A stretch of DNA of 64,000 nucleotides, taken from assembly GCA_034440575.1 (NCBI GenBank), contig JAOTOL010001566.1, positions 1,542,501 to 1,606,500 on the forward strand, read 5' to 3'. Source of the DNA: Imbricaverruca yamaguchii. Lineage: Eukaryota > Arthropoda > Thecostraca > Neoverrucidae. Positions within the stretch are counted from its first letter, which is position 1. Each line of letters starts with the position of its first letter. Below the pieces are notes generated by a model, which made no database searches, was not told the DNA's origin, and was given only the letters and a program-made list of their open reading frames with translations. Position numbers and translations under genes: made by a program. Shown here piece after piece: positions 1-63,240 of the stretch.

Positions 1-575
1 AGCAGCACATCAGCAGCACCGCAGCAGTACAGCAGTAGAGTAGTACAGCAGTACAGCAGCGGCACAGCAGCAGTAAAGCAGTACAGTAGTACAGTAGTAC
101 AGCAGCAGCACAGCAGCAGTACAGCAGTACAGTAGTACAGCAGCGCACAGCAGAGTAAGCAGACAGCAGCAGCAGCACAGCGGCAGCACAGCAGCAGAGC
201 AGTACAGTAGTACAGTGTACAGCAGCACAGCAGCAGTACAGCAGTAGAGTAGTACAGTAGTACAGCAGCGGAACAGCAGCAGTAAAGCAGTACAGTAGTA
301 CAGTAGTACAGCAGCAGCACAGCAGCAGTACAGCAGCAGTACAGCAGTAGTAGTACAGCAGTAGTACAGCAGCAGCACAGCAGCAGTGCAGTAGTACAGT
401 AGTACAGCAGCAGCACAGCAGCAGTACAGCAGTACAATAGTACAGCAGCACAGCAGCAGCACAGCAGCAGCGCAGCAGCAGCACAGCGGCAGCACAGCAA
501 CAGTAAAGCAGTACAGTAGTACAGCAGTACATCAGCAACACAGCAGCAGCACAGCAGCAGCACAGCAGTACGGTA
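1..575. repeat. Compound CAG/GTA trinucleotide-type satellite
   Basis: The sequence is built almost only from AGCAGCAC, AGCAGTAC and AGTAGTAC blocks in irregular order and runs off the left edge. A minus-strand open frame of 161 residues (only L, C, Y, A, V, T and similar) is a by-product of the three-base period and not a gene. If the aquaporin gene at 6 kb continues leftwards, this lies in its first intron. Confidence 0.95.
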
Positions 576-3261
576 AGCTGTATAGTCAGCTGCATGGTCA
601 GCAGCAGACAGCAACGAGAAGGAGCTACCCGACCTTGGCACTGAGGCCCCATTCATGCTATTAATGGAAGTCGCCTATTTACCATGCAGCTGCTAACCAG
701 AGTCTGAATGCCTTAGTCATGCCATGCTGGCGGTGGCCTTATATGCACGGTGTTGTTGGGAGCATTCTAAAGCAGGCGTTGCTACGATGACTCTTCCTCT
801 TGGCTTTGCATATTATGGTAAACCCACACAGAAGCAATGCAATCTTCGCATCCAATTTGTTTTATCAATGTACAGTTAAGTTTCATGCATCAGATAAAGA
901 CATGCGCAGGAGTAAACTTCCTTATCAACATGCCACTCCAAATTGAATCTGATGCATCTCAATCTGATAGCCTTTCGATCATTAGTATTCTGGTACCGAG
1001 GGAAGACATATTTGACTTAAGGTTTCAGCCATTAACAACTCAGGAATAAAATAATGCCACTAACTTGTTGAACCGTCTTTATGACACTGCATATCGAGGC
1101 TGTACATATGTCCAACAGAACTTGCAGATTAACTCTATTCTTTCAGCGGTGGAATCCTAACACTTATCGGTGGTGAGCCATCATCAGCCCAACTACTCTC
1201 CAATTTAGGCGTAGCAAGAAAAATATAGGTGTCACCGGAAAGCGCTCGACGAGCAGATCCAGAAACGACCCCAAATTCTCCCCCTAAAATGTGACGTCAC
1301 TAGGGTGCCATGGGACCACGACTGGCGTCATATTTTTGCTTTAGGGTGTTCATTTTTGGTAATATTTTGAAAACAAAACATATTTTGAATCAGAATGAGA
1401 AGGCGAAATTAGCCGCGATCCAAAAATGGTTGATTATCCCAAAATTAAATCTTAGCATATTGGGGGTTCGTATTCCCTGCGTCTTTGTAGGTCCAGATAG
1501 TTATTCGGTCCCATGCTGCATGTTTGCAAATTAGTGCTATCTATTATGACGTTTCCACCAATTTCGAACATATTCAAAGTTGAAGAGATATTCAGTACAT
1601 GAATTACCACAAAACATTGAACAGCTTCACATATATGGACATCATAACTAACGTTCTACTTATTGAAGAATATTTCTGTTCCCATTTCCAATTCCACTAA
1701 ACTTCAAATCACAGTGAGCCATGAAGTAACTTATACCACTACACCATAACTTTGTCATAACAATAGTCGTCGGACCAATGCAGTATGCATCACGGATTGG
1801 AGAGTCCCCAGATTTGCATTTAAATACGACAACTATATATACATAGGTCTGTTACGTTGTTGAGGACGTGTGGGTGCATGACTTTTCTTGACCAAGAGCC
1901 ATGGACCAGCGTTTTTCATGACAAGAAAAGATTCTTGTTCACATGTCGGCCTATAGTAATATTAAATCCTGAATGCACCATTAGTTTCTTCTAAAGGGAG
2001 ATTAAGCTTTCGTCATCCATCCCCAAAAAGGAGTATTCATGATTTAATGGTGTGGACAAGAAGCTACCATTCATAGACCGTATGGTGGACATGCCTGGTG
2101 GATGCGCAGATACACACTTACGGGCAGCTAGCTGACTGATGTGAGCAGATGCATGCAAGGAGAAGAAGACTGTACCTATTTATGCAAGCTGAGCATAATC
2201 TGATCGGATGCAAGGAGAGCTTTGACAAAGTGTTCTACCTGGCATTGCTTCATGGAGATTAGAGAAGATACGTCAGATACTGATGAATAATGGATGCAGA
2301 TATTCAAACTTCGACACCATTGTGCGTAGGATACTAAACAACTACAGCTCCAAAAAGGAACGCAGACACAACAGATGATTTAGTGGTATTCTACAAGAAT
2401 ATGTTGAATTCAGCATGGAAGGCTGACGAAAGTCATTCGTGACAAATAATGGTGCCAAACCACAAGCCTTCCGCCGACAACTGAACGATTCGCCCTTCAA
2501 CATGTTACAATAGTCTCAAACCATCTTCTCTGGTCATGAAAAACCATGCATCTACACGCCCTCAACACTGAAACATACCAATGTAGTTTACTGGCTTCAG
2601 TACAAATCCAAGGATTGTGCAATCCGTGAGGCATACCTCATTGTCCTGACAACTTTGCTGATCAGGCGGTTCACGATGCATTTGCAGGAGGCCTCTCTCC
2701 CCAAAATAAGCACTTGTAGGGCCTCCACGACACAGTTATTACACAAGACAACCTGATATGCAGCACCACTATGCTTGCACAATGCAACTACCGCAGAAGA
2801 CTGACGACACTGGAAACATTATGCATTGACACGCCGCACCTATCATCAACATACAAACCAAGCAGCTGACACAACTCCCACTGTATGAGTTATGGTTCAG
2901 TGATGGAGCATATTGCTGGGGCCATTGTGAGCTGAAATTGAAGAGGAAGTGGACATGTAAGCGAAAGTGATTTTTTTTTCATAAAAAGAACACTATTTAT
3001 TGTGCCCTTATTTGCAAAGCTGTTGAATGTTTTGTAGTGATATATGTATCGAATAACTGCCGAGTCTTCAAAACAGTCCAAGCAAAGTGAGGAAATATCG
3101 AAAGAAATGTTAACCTTTGATAATCATTTACGTAGACATACAGCATGTAACCGAAAAACGATCAGAACATACGAAGACAAGAAGCGCAGGCACGCTGAAT
3201 CTATTGTCATGTTTACCAATGTATGCATTCGAGAAAACCTGCTTCCGAAATACACGGATAC
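576..3261. other. Non-coding stretch, no recognisable gene
   Basis: Apart from the mobile-element remnant at 1238-1470 I see no gene. Open frames are short and show no family signature. A stretch near 2210-2400 weakly resembles reverse-transcriptase debris (a plus-strand frame reading like SFDKVF) but is interrupted by stops. It probably belongs to the first intron of the minus-strand aquaporin gene. Confidence 0.6.
1238..1470 (-). mobile_element. Diverged remnant of the TTAA-flanked 0.8-kb element
   Basis: The segment with GGAAAGCGCTCGACGAG followed by a C/A-rich tract and GACGTCACTAGGGTG matches the interior of the full-length copy at 62396-63240 in order and orientation, including the downstream GAATCAGAA...GCGAAAT block. 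Both ends are missing. It is more diverged than the other copies, so it is either an older insertion or another subfamily. Confidence 0.65.
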
Positions 3262-3545
<284 letters not shown>

Positions 3546-4019
3546 TGTCGGTATGTGCGTGCATATGCGCATCCTGGTCTGCATAATTGGTCCGGCTGTA
3601 AACACTTCCCAGCCACTTCAAGGATATCTCCTACAAGAGGATTCAGCGCACCTCTTTGAAAGCATTGTTGGAATACGTAAATATGACTTAGATATTTCAC
3701 CGATCTATGATCCAATCTAGGTTGACCATTCGCCGTGCTTAATTACACCCTCATTAGAATCCACATACATGACAAAGGAACTACGCTTCAGGCACTCCAA
3801 ACGTTGAACAGATAATTTGAATGATAATACCGGAGACGAAATTGACTATTCAGTAGATTGACTGCTTTCAACAATCCACGCAGGGGCATTAGGAACCTAT
3901 CAGCCATAAGAATAACACGTGAATGGCACCAGCATAGGCCGATTATGCAAATATTGTTCGGGACAAGTTCCTCTCCACATAAGACCTCACAACAGATACA
4001 ACAGCCCGGAAGAGACAGA

Positions 4020-5329
<1,310 letters not shown>

Positions 5330-5788
5330 CCCGTACTTGGGTCGTAGTACCACAGCCCCAGCGTGTTTTACCTGTGTCGTAGTACCACAGCCCTGTGTGG
5401 TAGTACCTTTGACGTGCCACGGCCCCAGCGTGCCGTACCTGCGTCGTGCCACGGCCCCAGCGTGCCTTACTTGTGTCGTGCCAAAGTTCCAGCATGCCTT
5501 ACCTGTATTGTGTCACAGTCCCATCGTGCTGTATATGTCGTGCCACAGTCTCAGTATAACGTACCTGTGTCGTGCCACAGTCCCAGCGTACCGTTCCTGT
5601 GTCGTGCCACAGTCTCAGTATAACGTACCTATGTCGTGCCACAGTCCCAGCGTACCGTTCCTGTGTCGTGCCACAGTCTCAGTATAACGTACCTATGTCG
5701 CGCCACAGTCCCAGCGTACCGTTCCTGTGTCGTGCCACAGTCTCAGTATAACGTACCTATGTCGCGCCACAGTCCCAGCGTACACTAC
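5330..5788. repeat. Minisatellite, about 29 bp, carrying donor-like sites
   Basis: Tandem units read on plus as GTCGTGCCACAGTCCCAGCG and a related CTCAGTATAACG form, each followed by TACCTGTGT, TACCTATGT or TACCTGCGT. Read on minus, most units contain CAGGTA, the same string that forms the real splice donor of the aquaporin exon at 5789|5788. The array abuts that donor directly, and no exon bases beyond the terminal CAG are repeated. The longest block, 5566-5795, alternates two unit types, giving a higher-order period of about 60 bp. Confidence 0.9.
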
Positions 5789-6001
5789 CTGCGCCATGGT
5801 GGCCACGGTGATGCCGAAGGCGATGGCCTCCTGCACCATGGACGGCGCGTAGCCCTCCTCCGGCCAGGCGATGGTGCTCAGGCAGCCGAGGAACACCAGG
5901 AACAGCGTGCCGATGAACTCGGCCACCAGCGCCTTCCACAGGTCCTTGCTGACGACGACCTCCTGCAGGCCGAGCCCCTCCCGAGCCGACGACCACACCA
6001 T
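5789..6001 (-). CDS. Aquaporin (MIP family), first coding exon
   Basis: The 71-codon exon begins at an ATG (6001-5999) and ends at a CAG|GTAGTG donor. The protein encodes a short cytoplasmic N-terminus, then LWKALVAEFIGTLFLVFLGC, a textbook first transmembrane helix of the aquaporin/MIP family including the conserved AEFxGT motif. Next come an extracellular loop (STIAWPEEGYAPS) and the start of helix 2 (AIAFGITVATMAQ). Animal aquaporins often continue here with the loop-B NPA motif, which must lie on the next exon. No NPA-coding exon is visible between 1 and 5788, so the first intron exceeds 5.7 kb and the rest lies left of the window. An in-frame upstream ATG at 6157 exists, but the peptide it would add is low-complexity (CACAGC repeats), so I prefer 6001. 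Subfamily (water-selective or glyceroporin) cannot be set from this exon. The family moves water or small solutes across membranes. Confidence 0.88.
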
Positions 6002-6060
6002 GCTGCTGTGTGCTGTGTGCTGTGTACTGTGCTGTGCCGCGCTGTGCTGTGCCACGCACC
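6002..6060. repeat. Short TGCTGTG-type repeat upstream of the aquaporin start
   Basis: An imperfect TGTGC/TGCTGTG run sits directly 5' (minus strand) of the aquaporin ATG. It is probably 5' untranslated sequence, or the end of an upstream intron, because AG dinucleotides abound. Confidence 0.6.
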
Positions 6061-6129
6061 ACCGCCGGGGCTCTGTTGACACTGACTGACCGGAGCGGCG
6101 AGCATCTCGTGCGGCCGCGACCCGGTCGC

Positions 6130-6156
6130 TGACGTCATCGCCGGGGTGTGACGTCA
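6130..6156. promoter_or_regulatory. Two TGACGTCA palindromes upstream of the aquaporin exon
   Basis: TGACGTCA occurs at 6130-6137 and 6149-6156, about 130-155 bases upstream of the aquaporin ATG in GC-rich sequence. The octamer is the consensus cAMP-response element bound by CREB/ATF proteins. Promoter function is inference: the octamer is also frequent in repeats of this window (see 36480-37988), and no TATA box or initiator was identified. Confidence 0.3.
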
Positions 6157-6159
6157 CAT

Positions 6160-7290
6160 GCGCGGCGGCCTGGAAGGGAGGGCAGGGTGTCGTTGTCTGG
6201 GTTCAGTGACCACCACGGAAGGGATTTGGTGCTCTTCATCTATCATTTTGGTACAGGAATGGACTTAAGTATCGGCTTTGTTTCCGTGATACTGCAGATG
6301 AATTATACGCTCCAAGACGCCGTCTACTGGACCTGGAGATGCTTCTTCAATCAGTGTTCAAGCATTGATCCATGGGGAACGTCCAGATCAAATAAAAGTG
6401 AGAAAAAACCTGCCAAGTTAAACCAAGTGCCCACCTGAATTGATTGCATAATTTGGTCAGATGGTTGAAGTGACATGGACTATAATCAATATATACACGC
6501 GTTCTGCAACAGGCATTGATGCGGGTTTCTTAATTTGGTGTACACGAACAAGCTAAATATGTACCCCACAAGCAGGCGCAGAGATTTAGAGAAATTAGCA
6601 GAAGGGGCGATAAACCATATCGCCGTGGATTGAAAACCTAAAAATCAGGCCATCAAGTCAGCAAGTGCGCAGGCTCAATAAGAGCCACGGGACCCGTCTC
6701 GGCCTATGGAATGAAACTATTTTAAGAAAAGAACAAAACATTGAACCACTATAATCGATGATATATCTATATTTATAATGAAACTATCTACCCCATTGAG
6801 TTGCTATGGCCAATCTATTCAGCACGATATGCTAGGACGGTTCTGAACCCACTGTCAAGTACACTTGTCATACTTGCAAAATTATCCAGCTAAATATATT
6901 AACTGGATAATTAATATAATTCACTGGATTAATTACTGTATTAATTACATCCAGTCAATAAACATATGAAAACATATGCTGAAACATATGCTTGACCATA
7001 TGAAACAAACGTGTCTCATATGGTCAAGCATATGAGACACGTTTTAGCATGAATCCCAACCAATCACCAAATTCCAATATTACAATATGCACGCACAGCA
7101 CAACACAAGCGTTGCATGAGTTCTCCATGCTAACATTTGTAATAATTGGAAGGGGCGGGGGAGGGAATTAAATTATTGGAGGTGCCCAGGCCGCTTCAAA
7201 TAAAGAGGGAACTCCAACGATTCCGCAAGCCGCATCGCGATATATCCGTTCAGATGATTTGACTCGGTGTTTTTCTTAAGTAATAGTCGT
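6160..7290. other. Non-coding, AT-richer stretch with a complex palindrome
   Basis: No gene recognised. The only clear structure is the double hairpin at 6985-7040. The interval lies upstream of the aquaporin gene and downstream of CFAP57. Confidence 0.55.
6985..7040. repeat. Overlapping inverted repeats (two alternative hairpins)
   Basis: 6985-7003 and 7016-7034 are perfect 19-bp complements (CATATGCTTGACCATATGA) around a 12-base loop. The second arm is also part of another perfect hairpin, 7011-7022 with 7029-7040 (GTGTCTCATATG), with a 6-base loop. The two folds are mutually exclusive. Confidence 0.9.
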
Positions 7291-7419
7291 TGTTTTCGCC
7301 ATGAAGATTACTCATGCGACAAAGCGCCGCTTGTGCGCAGCCCTCACTGCCATTGCGGAGAGGGATGTGTCATATTTGGGCGCGAATGTTCAGGCTGAGA
7401 GGAATGGATCATCTTCTGG

Positions 7420-7700
7420 TGCGACTGTCCCGGCAGCTTCCCCCGTCGGCTGTGCTGTCCTGGCAGCTTTCCCTGCTGACTGTACTGTACTGTCCCGGCA
7501 GCTTTCCCTGCCGACTGTCCCGGCAGTTTACCCTGCCCACTGTCCCGGCAGCTTCCCTTGCCGAATGTACTGTCACGGCAGCTTCCCCTGCAGACTGTCC
7601 TGGCAGCTTTCCCTGCAGACTGTCCCGGCAGCTTTCCCTGCAGACTGTCCCGACAGCTTCCCACGCCGACTGTCCCGGCAGCTTCCGCTGCCAACTGGGA
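7420..7700. repeat. 25-bp minisatellite
   Basis: About eleven imperfect units of the type GACTGTCCCGGCAGCTTTCC plus CTGCA. The 25-base period shifts frame in every unit, so open frames through it (201 and 134 residues on plus, two on minus) have no coding value. Confidence 0.9.
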
Positions 7701-7904
7701 TGCGTGTCTGCGGTGTGACAATTCACGTCACCCGAACGTTATCTACCTACTCAGTCGTCCGGCTGGTGAGTGCCCAAGCGCCCTTAACAGGTCACGATGG
7801 CCGCTGCTGTGGTTGGAAAGGCTGCTCATCTGTCAGAAAACGCTTCGCTGCCTTGCATTCATATTTATTCGTTTCATGTAGCGTTTCATATTGCGTTCAC
7901 ATGT

Positions 7905-8430
7905 AGTTCATATAGCGTGACATATAGCATTCACATTTCGCTCCATTGAGTTGATATTTATTGCTTGTTTTTAAGACGCTTACTAAAACAAGAAATGGAT
8001 TTCCACCGTCTGCAAGTTTGCATATTTATCAATCAGGCATCATGGCGTTTATGAAACGGGCCGGTTCGTGGTTTGCATATGGTGAAAGTGATATACGTGT
8101 GCATAGGTACATAACCTGACGAACATAATGAACTAGAGCATAGGAAGCTATCGTGAGTCAATATGTTCCTGCCTTGACTCGCCTGGAAATATGGAGCATA
8201 TTTCCAGTGTTCCCCGCAATGTATATTTCTCTCTAAATACAAATGGTCTACTTTCCTCGGGAGGGTAGTTAAAGCTGCCTACACAAATTTCATCATCTTA
8301 TTGTGTTGGCCATATTTGTTGAGAAAAATAACAGAGTCCTTATGCAGCGACAGGAGTTCGCAAATACGAATACTATTCTGAAATAAGGTTCATACGACTT
8401 GCAGCACATATAGAACATTTCGCTTCCCTT
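7905..8430. other. Non-coding stretch
   Basis: No gene recognised. It may hold further degraded sequence from the LINE at 8538-9458, but no reverse-transcriptase motif is visible here. Confidence 0.4.
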
Positions 8431-8537
8431 GACGAAACGAAATAGTGGACTTCATGAAGTCAAACACTCTGGGGAATGGCTTAATTTCTCCGACAAAATA
8501 CTGGTCCAAATCATCCGGGCAGCCAGGTCAGAGGGCT

Positions 8538-9458
8538 CTAAAACTCTCGAACGCTGGGATTTTCAGACCGCTTTTGCTGAACCATGCGCAGAGAGGAGAG
8601 ATATTGTTTCATGAAGTCAGAAAGTGCACGGACGTCGCCTGGGTTCTCAACAGCCAAAGTCCGGGTGTCATCTGCGTACTGGACAATGTCAGTGTCGACA
8701 ACACCAAGTGGCATGTAACAGGCACAGATACTATGCAACAAAGGGCCCACAGCTGATCCCTGGCGCGAACCAACCGGATTGAGCCACGGTTGGTCGAATT
8801 GGTCCAGGACCGTCACCACAATGTATAACGTACCGAACTCCGGCAACTTCATTCCGAAAGGGCTTGTTATTTTTCCTCAGAAAATTGACGTTTTTGTCGT
8901 GAACTAAAAAAGCAGATTGCCTCAATTTGTACCTGGATGTCCAGACTTCATTGGAAAGAAACGTATATTCACTATTCGACAATGAGTAAGCAAACACTTG
9001 TAAGAATCCGTATACAATCGTAAGTTTCCACACATGTTCGTAAGGGCCTACGCAAATTCGCAAAGGTCTGTAACGTTAGGAATGACTCGTAGACGTTCAT
9101 AGAGGCCCGCATACGTTCGTAAGAGCCCGCAAGCATCCATGAGGCCCTTAGACATTTCCCAGGTCCCGTGGACGTTCGCAAGTGTCCCTAAACGTTCGAG
9201 ACGGCTCGTAGACATTCTAGGGGAAGCTGTTGTCGACAACAGCTGTGATGTGATGCTCGACTATGTGCTTGTGTAATTGGAGTCGTTTTGAATAGGACGA
9301 ACCTCGGTCAACTTCCACCAATCGGGAACAGTGTGAGAAGCGACGCTGGTGTTGACGATGAGGCCAATGGCAGAACGCAGTCGATGCAAACACAGCTTGG
9401 TGAGGCGAACACACAGTCCGTCAGCACCGCACGTCGCACTACTACACATTCGTAGCAT
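8538..9458 (-). mobile_element. Degraded LINE reverse-transcriptase fragment
   Basis: Two minus-strand blocks belong to one non-LTR retrotransposon. Block 9458-9217 reads GADGLCVRLTKLCLHRL...LIVNTSVASHTVPDWWKLTEVRPI, the region before the catalytic core seen in Jockey/CR1-type LINEs (GADG, NxS, VPxxWK, VxPI). Block 8852-8538 reads RQGSAVGPLLHSI...VQYADDT, that is motif B (QGSxxGPLL) and the catalytic YADD motif. Motif A, which should lie between them, is absent; the gap is occupied by a degenerate short-period repeat. Stops and frame changes show it is dead. Confidence 0.8.
8985..9215. repeat. Degenerate 22-26 bp repeat inside the LINE
   Basis: Units of the type CGTAGACGTTCGTAAGAGCC with heavy variation occupy the gap between two reverse-transcriptase blocks. 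The repeat has probably expanded within, or inserted into, the element. Confidence 0.55.
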
Positions 9459-9760
9459 GATGTGCTACACATCCGTCACATGTGCTACACATCCGTTACA
9501 TGTGCAACACATCTGTCACATGCTGTGCTACACATCCGTGGCATGTGCTACACGCTCATTGCACGATGTGCTGCACATCCATCATATGATGTGCTACACA
9601 TACATCACATGATGCACTACATATCCGCCGCATGCTGTGCTACACATCCGTCACGTGATGTGCTACACATCCACAACATGATGTGCTACACACCCACCAC
9701 ATGCTGTGCTGCACGCCCATCACATGATGTGCTACACATCCGTCGGATGCTGCGCTGCAG
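9450..9760. repeat. Minisatellite, 18-27 bp units with GTGCTACACATCC
   Basis: About 13 units of GTGCTACACATCC joined by spacers such as GTCACAT or ATCACATGAT. Frames reading MLHIHH-like peptides are artefacts. Confidence 0.9.
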
Positions 9761-9970
9761 CTGCCCCGGTGTGGTGGGCGACACCTGGAGACGGCCGATG
9801 GTCACTCGCGGCAGACGGGCACCGCCAGCGCCGATCCGGAGGCGTCCACCTGTCGGCCGGTGTTGGTACTAATGGCCACTAAGTGCCGGCTGCTCATGCC
9901 GTCGGCGCCGGCGCTGGAAGCTGGCCTGGCCGGCTGGTCGAACGAGACGATGCCCGCTCGCCGCACTCAC

Positions 9971-10037
9971 CGAGTGCGCCACACCGCACTCGGTACTCGC
10001 GCACACGCCGTTCGATCTCCTCCCGCGTGGTGAACAT
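9971..10037 (-). CDS. Possible small first exon of an unknown gene
   Basis: On minus an ATG at 10037 is followed by 22 codons (FTTREEIERRVREYRVRCGA and one more) and then a strong donor CTCG|GTGAGTG. The peptide is charged and helix-like and the GC content resembles real exons nearby. No acceptor-bearing partner exon was found, and I do not recognise the family. A chance open frame is equally possible. Confidence 0.22.
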
Positions 10038-10039
10038 CC

Positions 10040-11179
10040 ATGGTGAATATTCAATACTATAGGGAATATGTCAATACATTCTTCGTGATGGAAATAAATA
10101 AAGGTGCTTTCTTTTCGCTTCGCCAATGTGCTATGCATATCTGTGATGTTTTTTTGACAGTGCACTCTGTAACGCTTTTGCAATGGAACTGCCTTGTCAC
10201 ATTGGCACCTGGCGATATTGTATTCTCGAACATGGAAACTTTACTTCATGACCGTTCCTCTTTAATTGATCGTACAACATACAACAATGAGTAGTAATGC
10301 ATTGCACCTTGATAAATAACACTTGCTAATGAATGAACATGAATAAAGAAATAAAGTATGAATGCATAAATTGCAGTGGGTTTATATTTCGCAATTTCCA
10401 TCATGATCACAATAGATAATGCAGCAAAGGCAAGAAAGGTAACAAAATAACGAAATACCCGACAGGGCCATCCTCGACAGTGTCATTAATATTCTTGATA
10501 GTGCCGGACACTACCGCGACCAGGGACATACCTATCTCAACTGAGACTTCACCTGTGTATCGAGTCTGCAGCTTTATACACCAACATGGCAACACTTAAC
10601 ATAGAACACCAACAAAATGAAAGTGGTAATTGTTTGTAGCTATTGTAGCTATTAGCTGAACCTTCGAACCAGATCTAGTGCCTACCAGTCTGAAGAGCCC
10701 GACCAGAGATGTCTTCATGTTGTGCACGTGACCGTTTTCTGACCAGTGGTCACATTGCACCATTTCGTAGCTGCGGTGACGGGCGATGCGCATTCGTCTC
10801 GTCCGCCAGGTGCATTACAAGACATCCAATGCACATAATCCTACGCTGAAACCGGAATCCTACGCCGAAACCGGAACATGAGTAAGCTCTACTGGACGGC
10901 CCTACCATATCTAGATGTTCCGCCGATCCACTGGCGATAGACCTCTGCCGCAGCCGGCGAATTTTGTTCGATGCTCACAATTTGCACATCAATGATGCCA
11001 AATAGAGTTCGTTTGTACGCGGCATCTGCCCATTACTGAAAGCCCCATCGGCTCCGACTTCTAACAAACCTCAACCGTCCACACCCATTCGCACAGCACG
11101 TGCACTGCTGGCCACGTGACGTCACTCTCCCCATCGGTGACGTCACACCGGGGCTGAGAGCCGGCGTGACGTGGCACGG
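10040..11179. other. CFAP57 3' flank, no gene recognised
   Basis: This holds the 3' untranslated region and downstream flank of CFAP57. I saw no AATAAA on the minus strand. The variant ATTAAA occurs at 10266-10261, but it is about 0.9 kb from the stop codon and unproven as a polyadenylation signal. TGACGTCA occurs at 11117-11124 and 11138-11145. Confidence 0.5.
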
Positions 11180-60884
<49,705 letters not shown>

Positions 60885-62395
60885 CTGCAACGACAGACGT
60901 CGGATCTGGTGACGCGGCCACGCCGCTGGTCGTGCGGCCACGCCGCAGCACGCGCTGACTGGGCACGCACCCCGGCGCTTCTGTGGAATAGTGTAGACTG
61001 GCAGCTCTGGCCGGCAGTCGGTGTCACTAGCAACAACAGCTGATACACGCGCTGATCTATCCATGTTCGCAGCCTTTACAGCGCCGAGAAAATTGAAAAG
61101 TCGGAAAATCTGTGGAAATACTCCGGAACATGTTCACAAACAATCGTCGCAGGCTAGTGGTATGACCTGACTTGGCAAGGAGATTCATGCCAATATTTCT
61201 GCAATTAATGTGTGTGCGCAGAGTTCTATTGAATTTCATCCAGCCACTTCTGTAAGATGCTGGATGAAAACGCGAACTTACCTACCGCACCATACCCGCG
61301 GGGCCAAAACGTTCGATGTAAGCTGCATTAAAAACCATAGTAGCGAAGGCTATGAACTAAGATTATACATCAAAAGACGAACAATCAGGGGCGTAGTTAA
61401 GGGGTGCGCCGTCCCTCCCTGGCTTTTTACCCAAACAATTAAACCAGATCAACCAAATTTTTGGATTTTCGCCACGACATATCATAAATGTTCGGCGTGC
61501 TTCGCGCGCGTGGTCTCCATGACATTCTTGGCACTCAGGACTCCTGAAGAAAGTGTGAGCTACAGTCTCTGCGCGCAACGCCCCAAAAGCCATAAAAAAA
61601 CTGCAGCGCTTTCACACAAGCCGTTTTCCATTCATACTGCTAAAGACCGACGGAGCTGTGGTGCATCCCTCACTCCCTGGTCTTGCTCGGGTTACTAACA
61701 TTAAGAAAGCTCACGTATTCCGTAGTCAGCAGAAACAGTCAAAATTTTGATAATTGTGGCAACCGCATGGCAGTGGGATACGTGGAAATGACTCAAATTA
61801 CGTTTTTCTCCATTGCCCCAATGTAAGTTGGCGGACGAGTCGCCAGTACTTTTTTTACACCTACTAATTATAGTACAACTTGTCTGGCACCGTCGGGACG
61901 TGCTTCCTCATTTATAGTCTGACGGCTAGTATGAAGTGATTTGGCTTCTTCCAGCCCTGCGCATTGATTATAAATATCGTATAACCAAGATACACACACA
62001 ATACGCACATTGTCTAACTCCCAGAAGTACGGTCGGACGTCAATACATACCGATATTTGTCGCTCATGAGGAAGATTGTGTCACATAAGCCAATGATGGA
62101 AGCAGCATGTGTGCTTATTTTCGGTGGAAATGAGTCAGGTTTCTGAAACTTCATGTTACCCCTATGACCTTGCACGATACAATCTACCTAAGCCCTCTGG
62201 CCCCCAATCCAAAATCCGTGCGTAGTTTTGTAACTGGGTAATACAGTTTGCACCTGACTAAACGTTGAAGAAAGAAAATTAGCCGCGTGAGTGACAACAA
62301 AATATCGCCAGCTACCACGCCACCGAAAAACAATCCATGTCTGATTACGGCTGCGCCCTTACCCATCTTCCCGTGATACGTTCCGACGCCCTTCG
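60885..62395. other. CFAP57 5' intron, no exon found
   Basis: I searched the minus strand for the missing CFAP57 N-terminus and found no matching frame here or up to 64000. Nothing else recognised. Confidence 0.5.
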
Positions 62396-63240
62396 TTAAC
62401 CCGCGCCGTCTTTCCGGTCAGATCCTCACACTCCGTCTCGGGGGGGGGGGGAGAGTAACCCCCTCTAAAATCCAAACTAAGCATTGCACGAACACGAAAG
62501 AGGTATCATCGGAAAGCGCTCGACGAGTAGGGTCAGGATCCACCCCAAAACAATTTCCCCAAAAGTTACGTCACTAGGGTATATATGCTAGATTTTCACG
62601 ACTTTTCATGACTTACATTGTGTTTTTGGCTCTGGGGAGTTCAGTTGGGGAATATTTGAGATAAAAATAAATTGGAATCAGAAAAGAACAGCGAAATCGA
62701 CCAGGGCCATACAATTTGTTGGCTCCCCAAAATAAAAATGAATTTTTTTGAAATTTCACAATTTTGAGCTTTCAAGTTTTCTTTAATTTTCCTTCTCTAA
62801 TGGATAGAGCAGACCTAGAAACGTTGTTGGAAATCAACTTTCCCTAATCAAAAATGTTTACTTTGGCCAGAATCTTGGATTTGAACTGCAATAGCCTAAC
62901 ATGCAAAATTTATATTTAGTCAAAAACGGAAAAATGAAAAATTCCACTGATACGTTTTGTTGCATCCCTGAAGATAAACAAACGCTGAAAGTTTCATCAA
63001 AATATCTGTATCCGTTAAAGCGTGACGACTGGGAAAACTTTTTTGGAGGTGACCTCACTTGACCTTGACTAACTCGTTGACCCTAGATGACCTGACTTCA
63101 ACATTTTGACACAACATGCCAAATTGATATGGAGAAAGGTATACTATATTTTGGCGCGCTACCGCGCGCCGTTCGTGTACTATCCGCGAAAGACCTGAGG
63201 GGAGGGGCTGTTGAAGAGCCCCCTAGACGGGACGGGTTAA
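62396..63240 (-). mobile_element. TTAA-flanked element, copy 4
   Basis: 845 bp from TTAA (62396-62399, TTAACCCGCGCCGTCTTTCC) to TTAA (63237-63240, GACGGGACGGGTTAA), the reverse orientation of copies 1 and 2. Both ends are intact. The internal ACGTCACTAGGGTAT and TGACCTCACTTGACCTTGAC blocks are shared with the other copies. Confidence 0.87.

Noticed and set aside
2597..2782. 61-residue minus frame and other short frames in 0.6-3.2 kb
   Set aside because: Length expected by chance; no motif.
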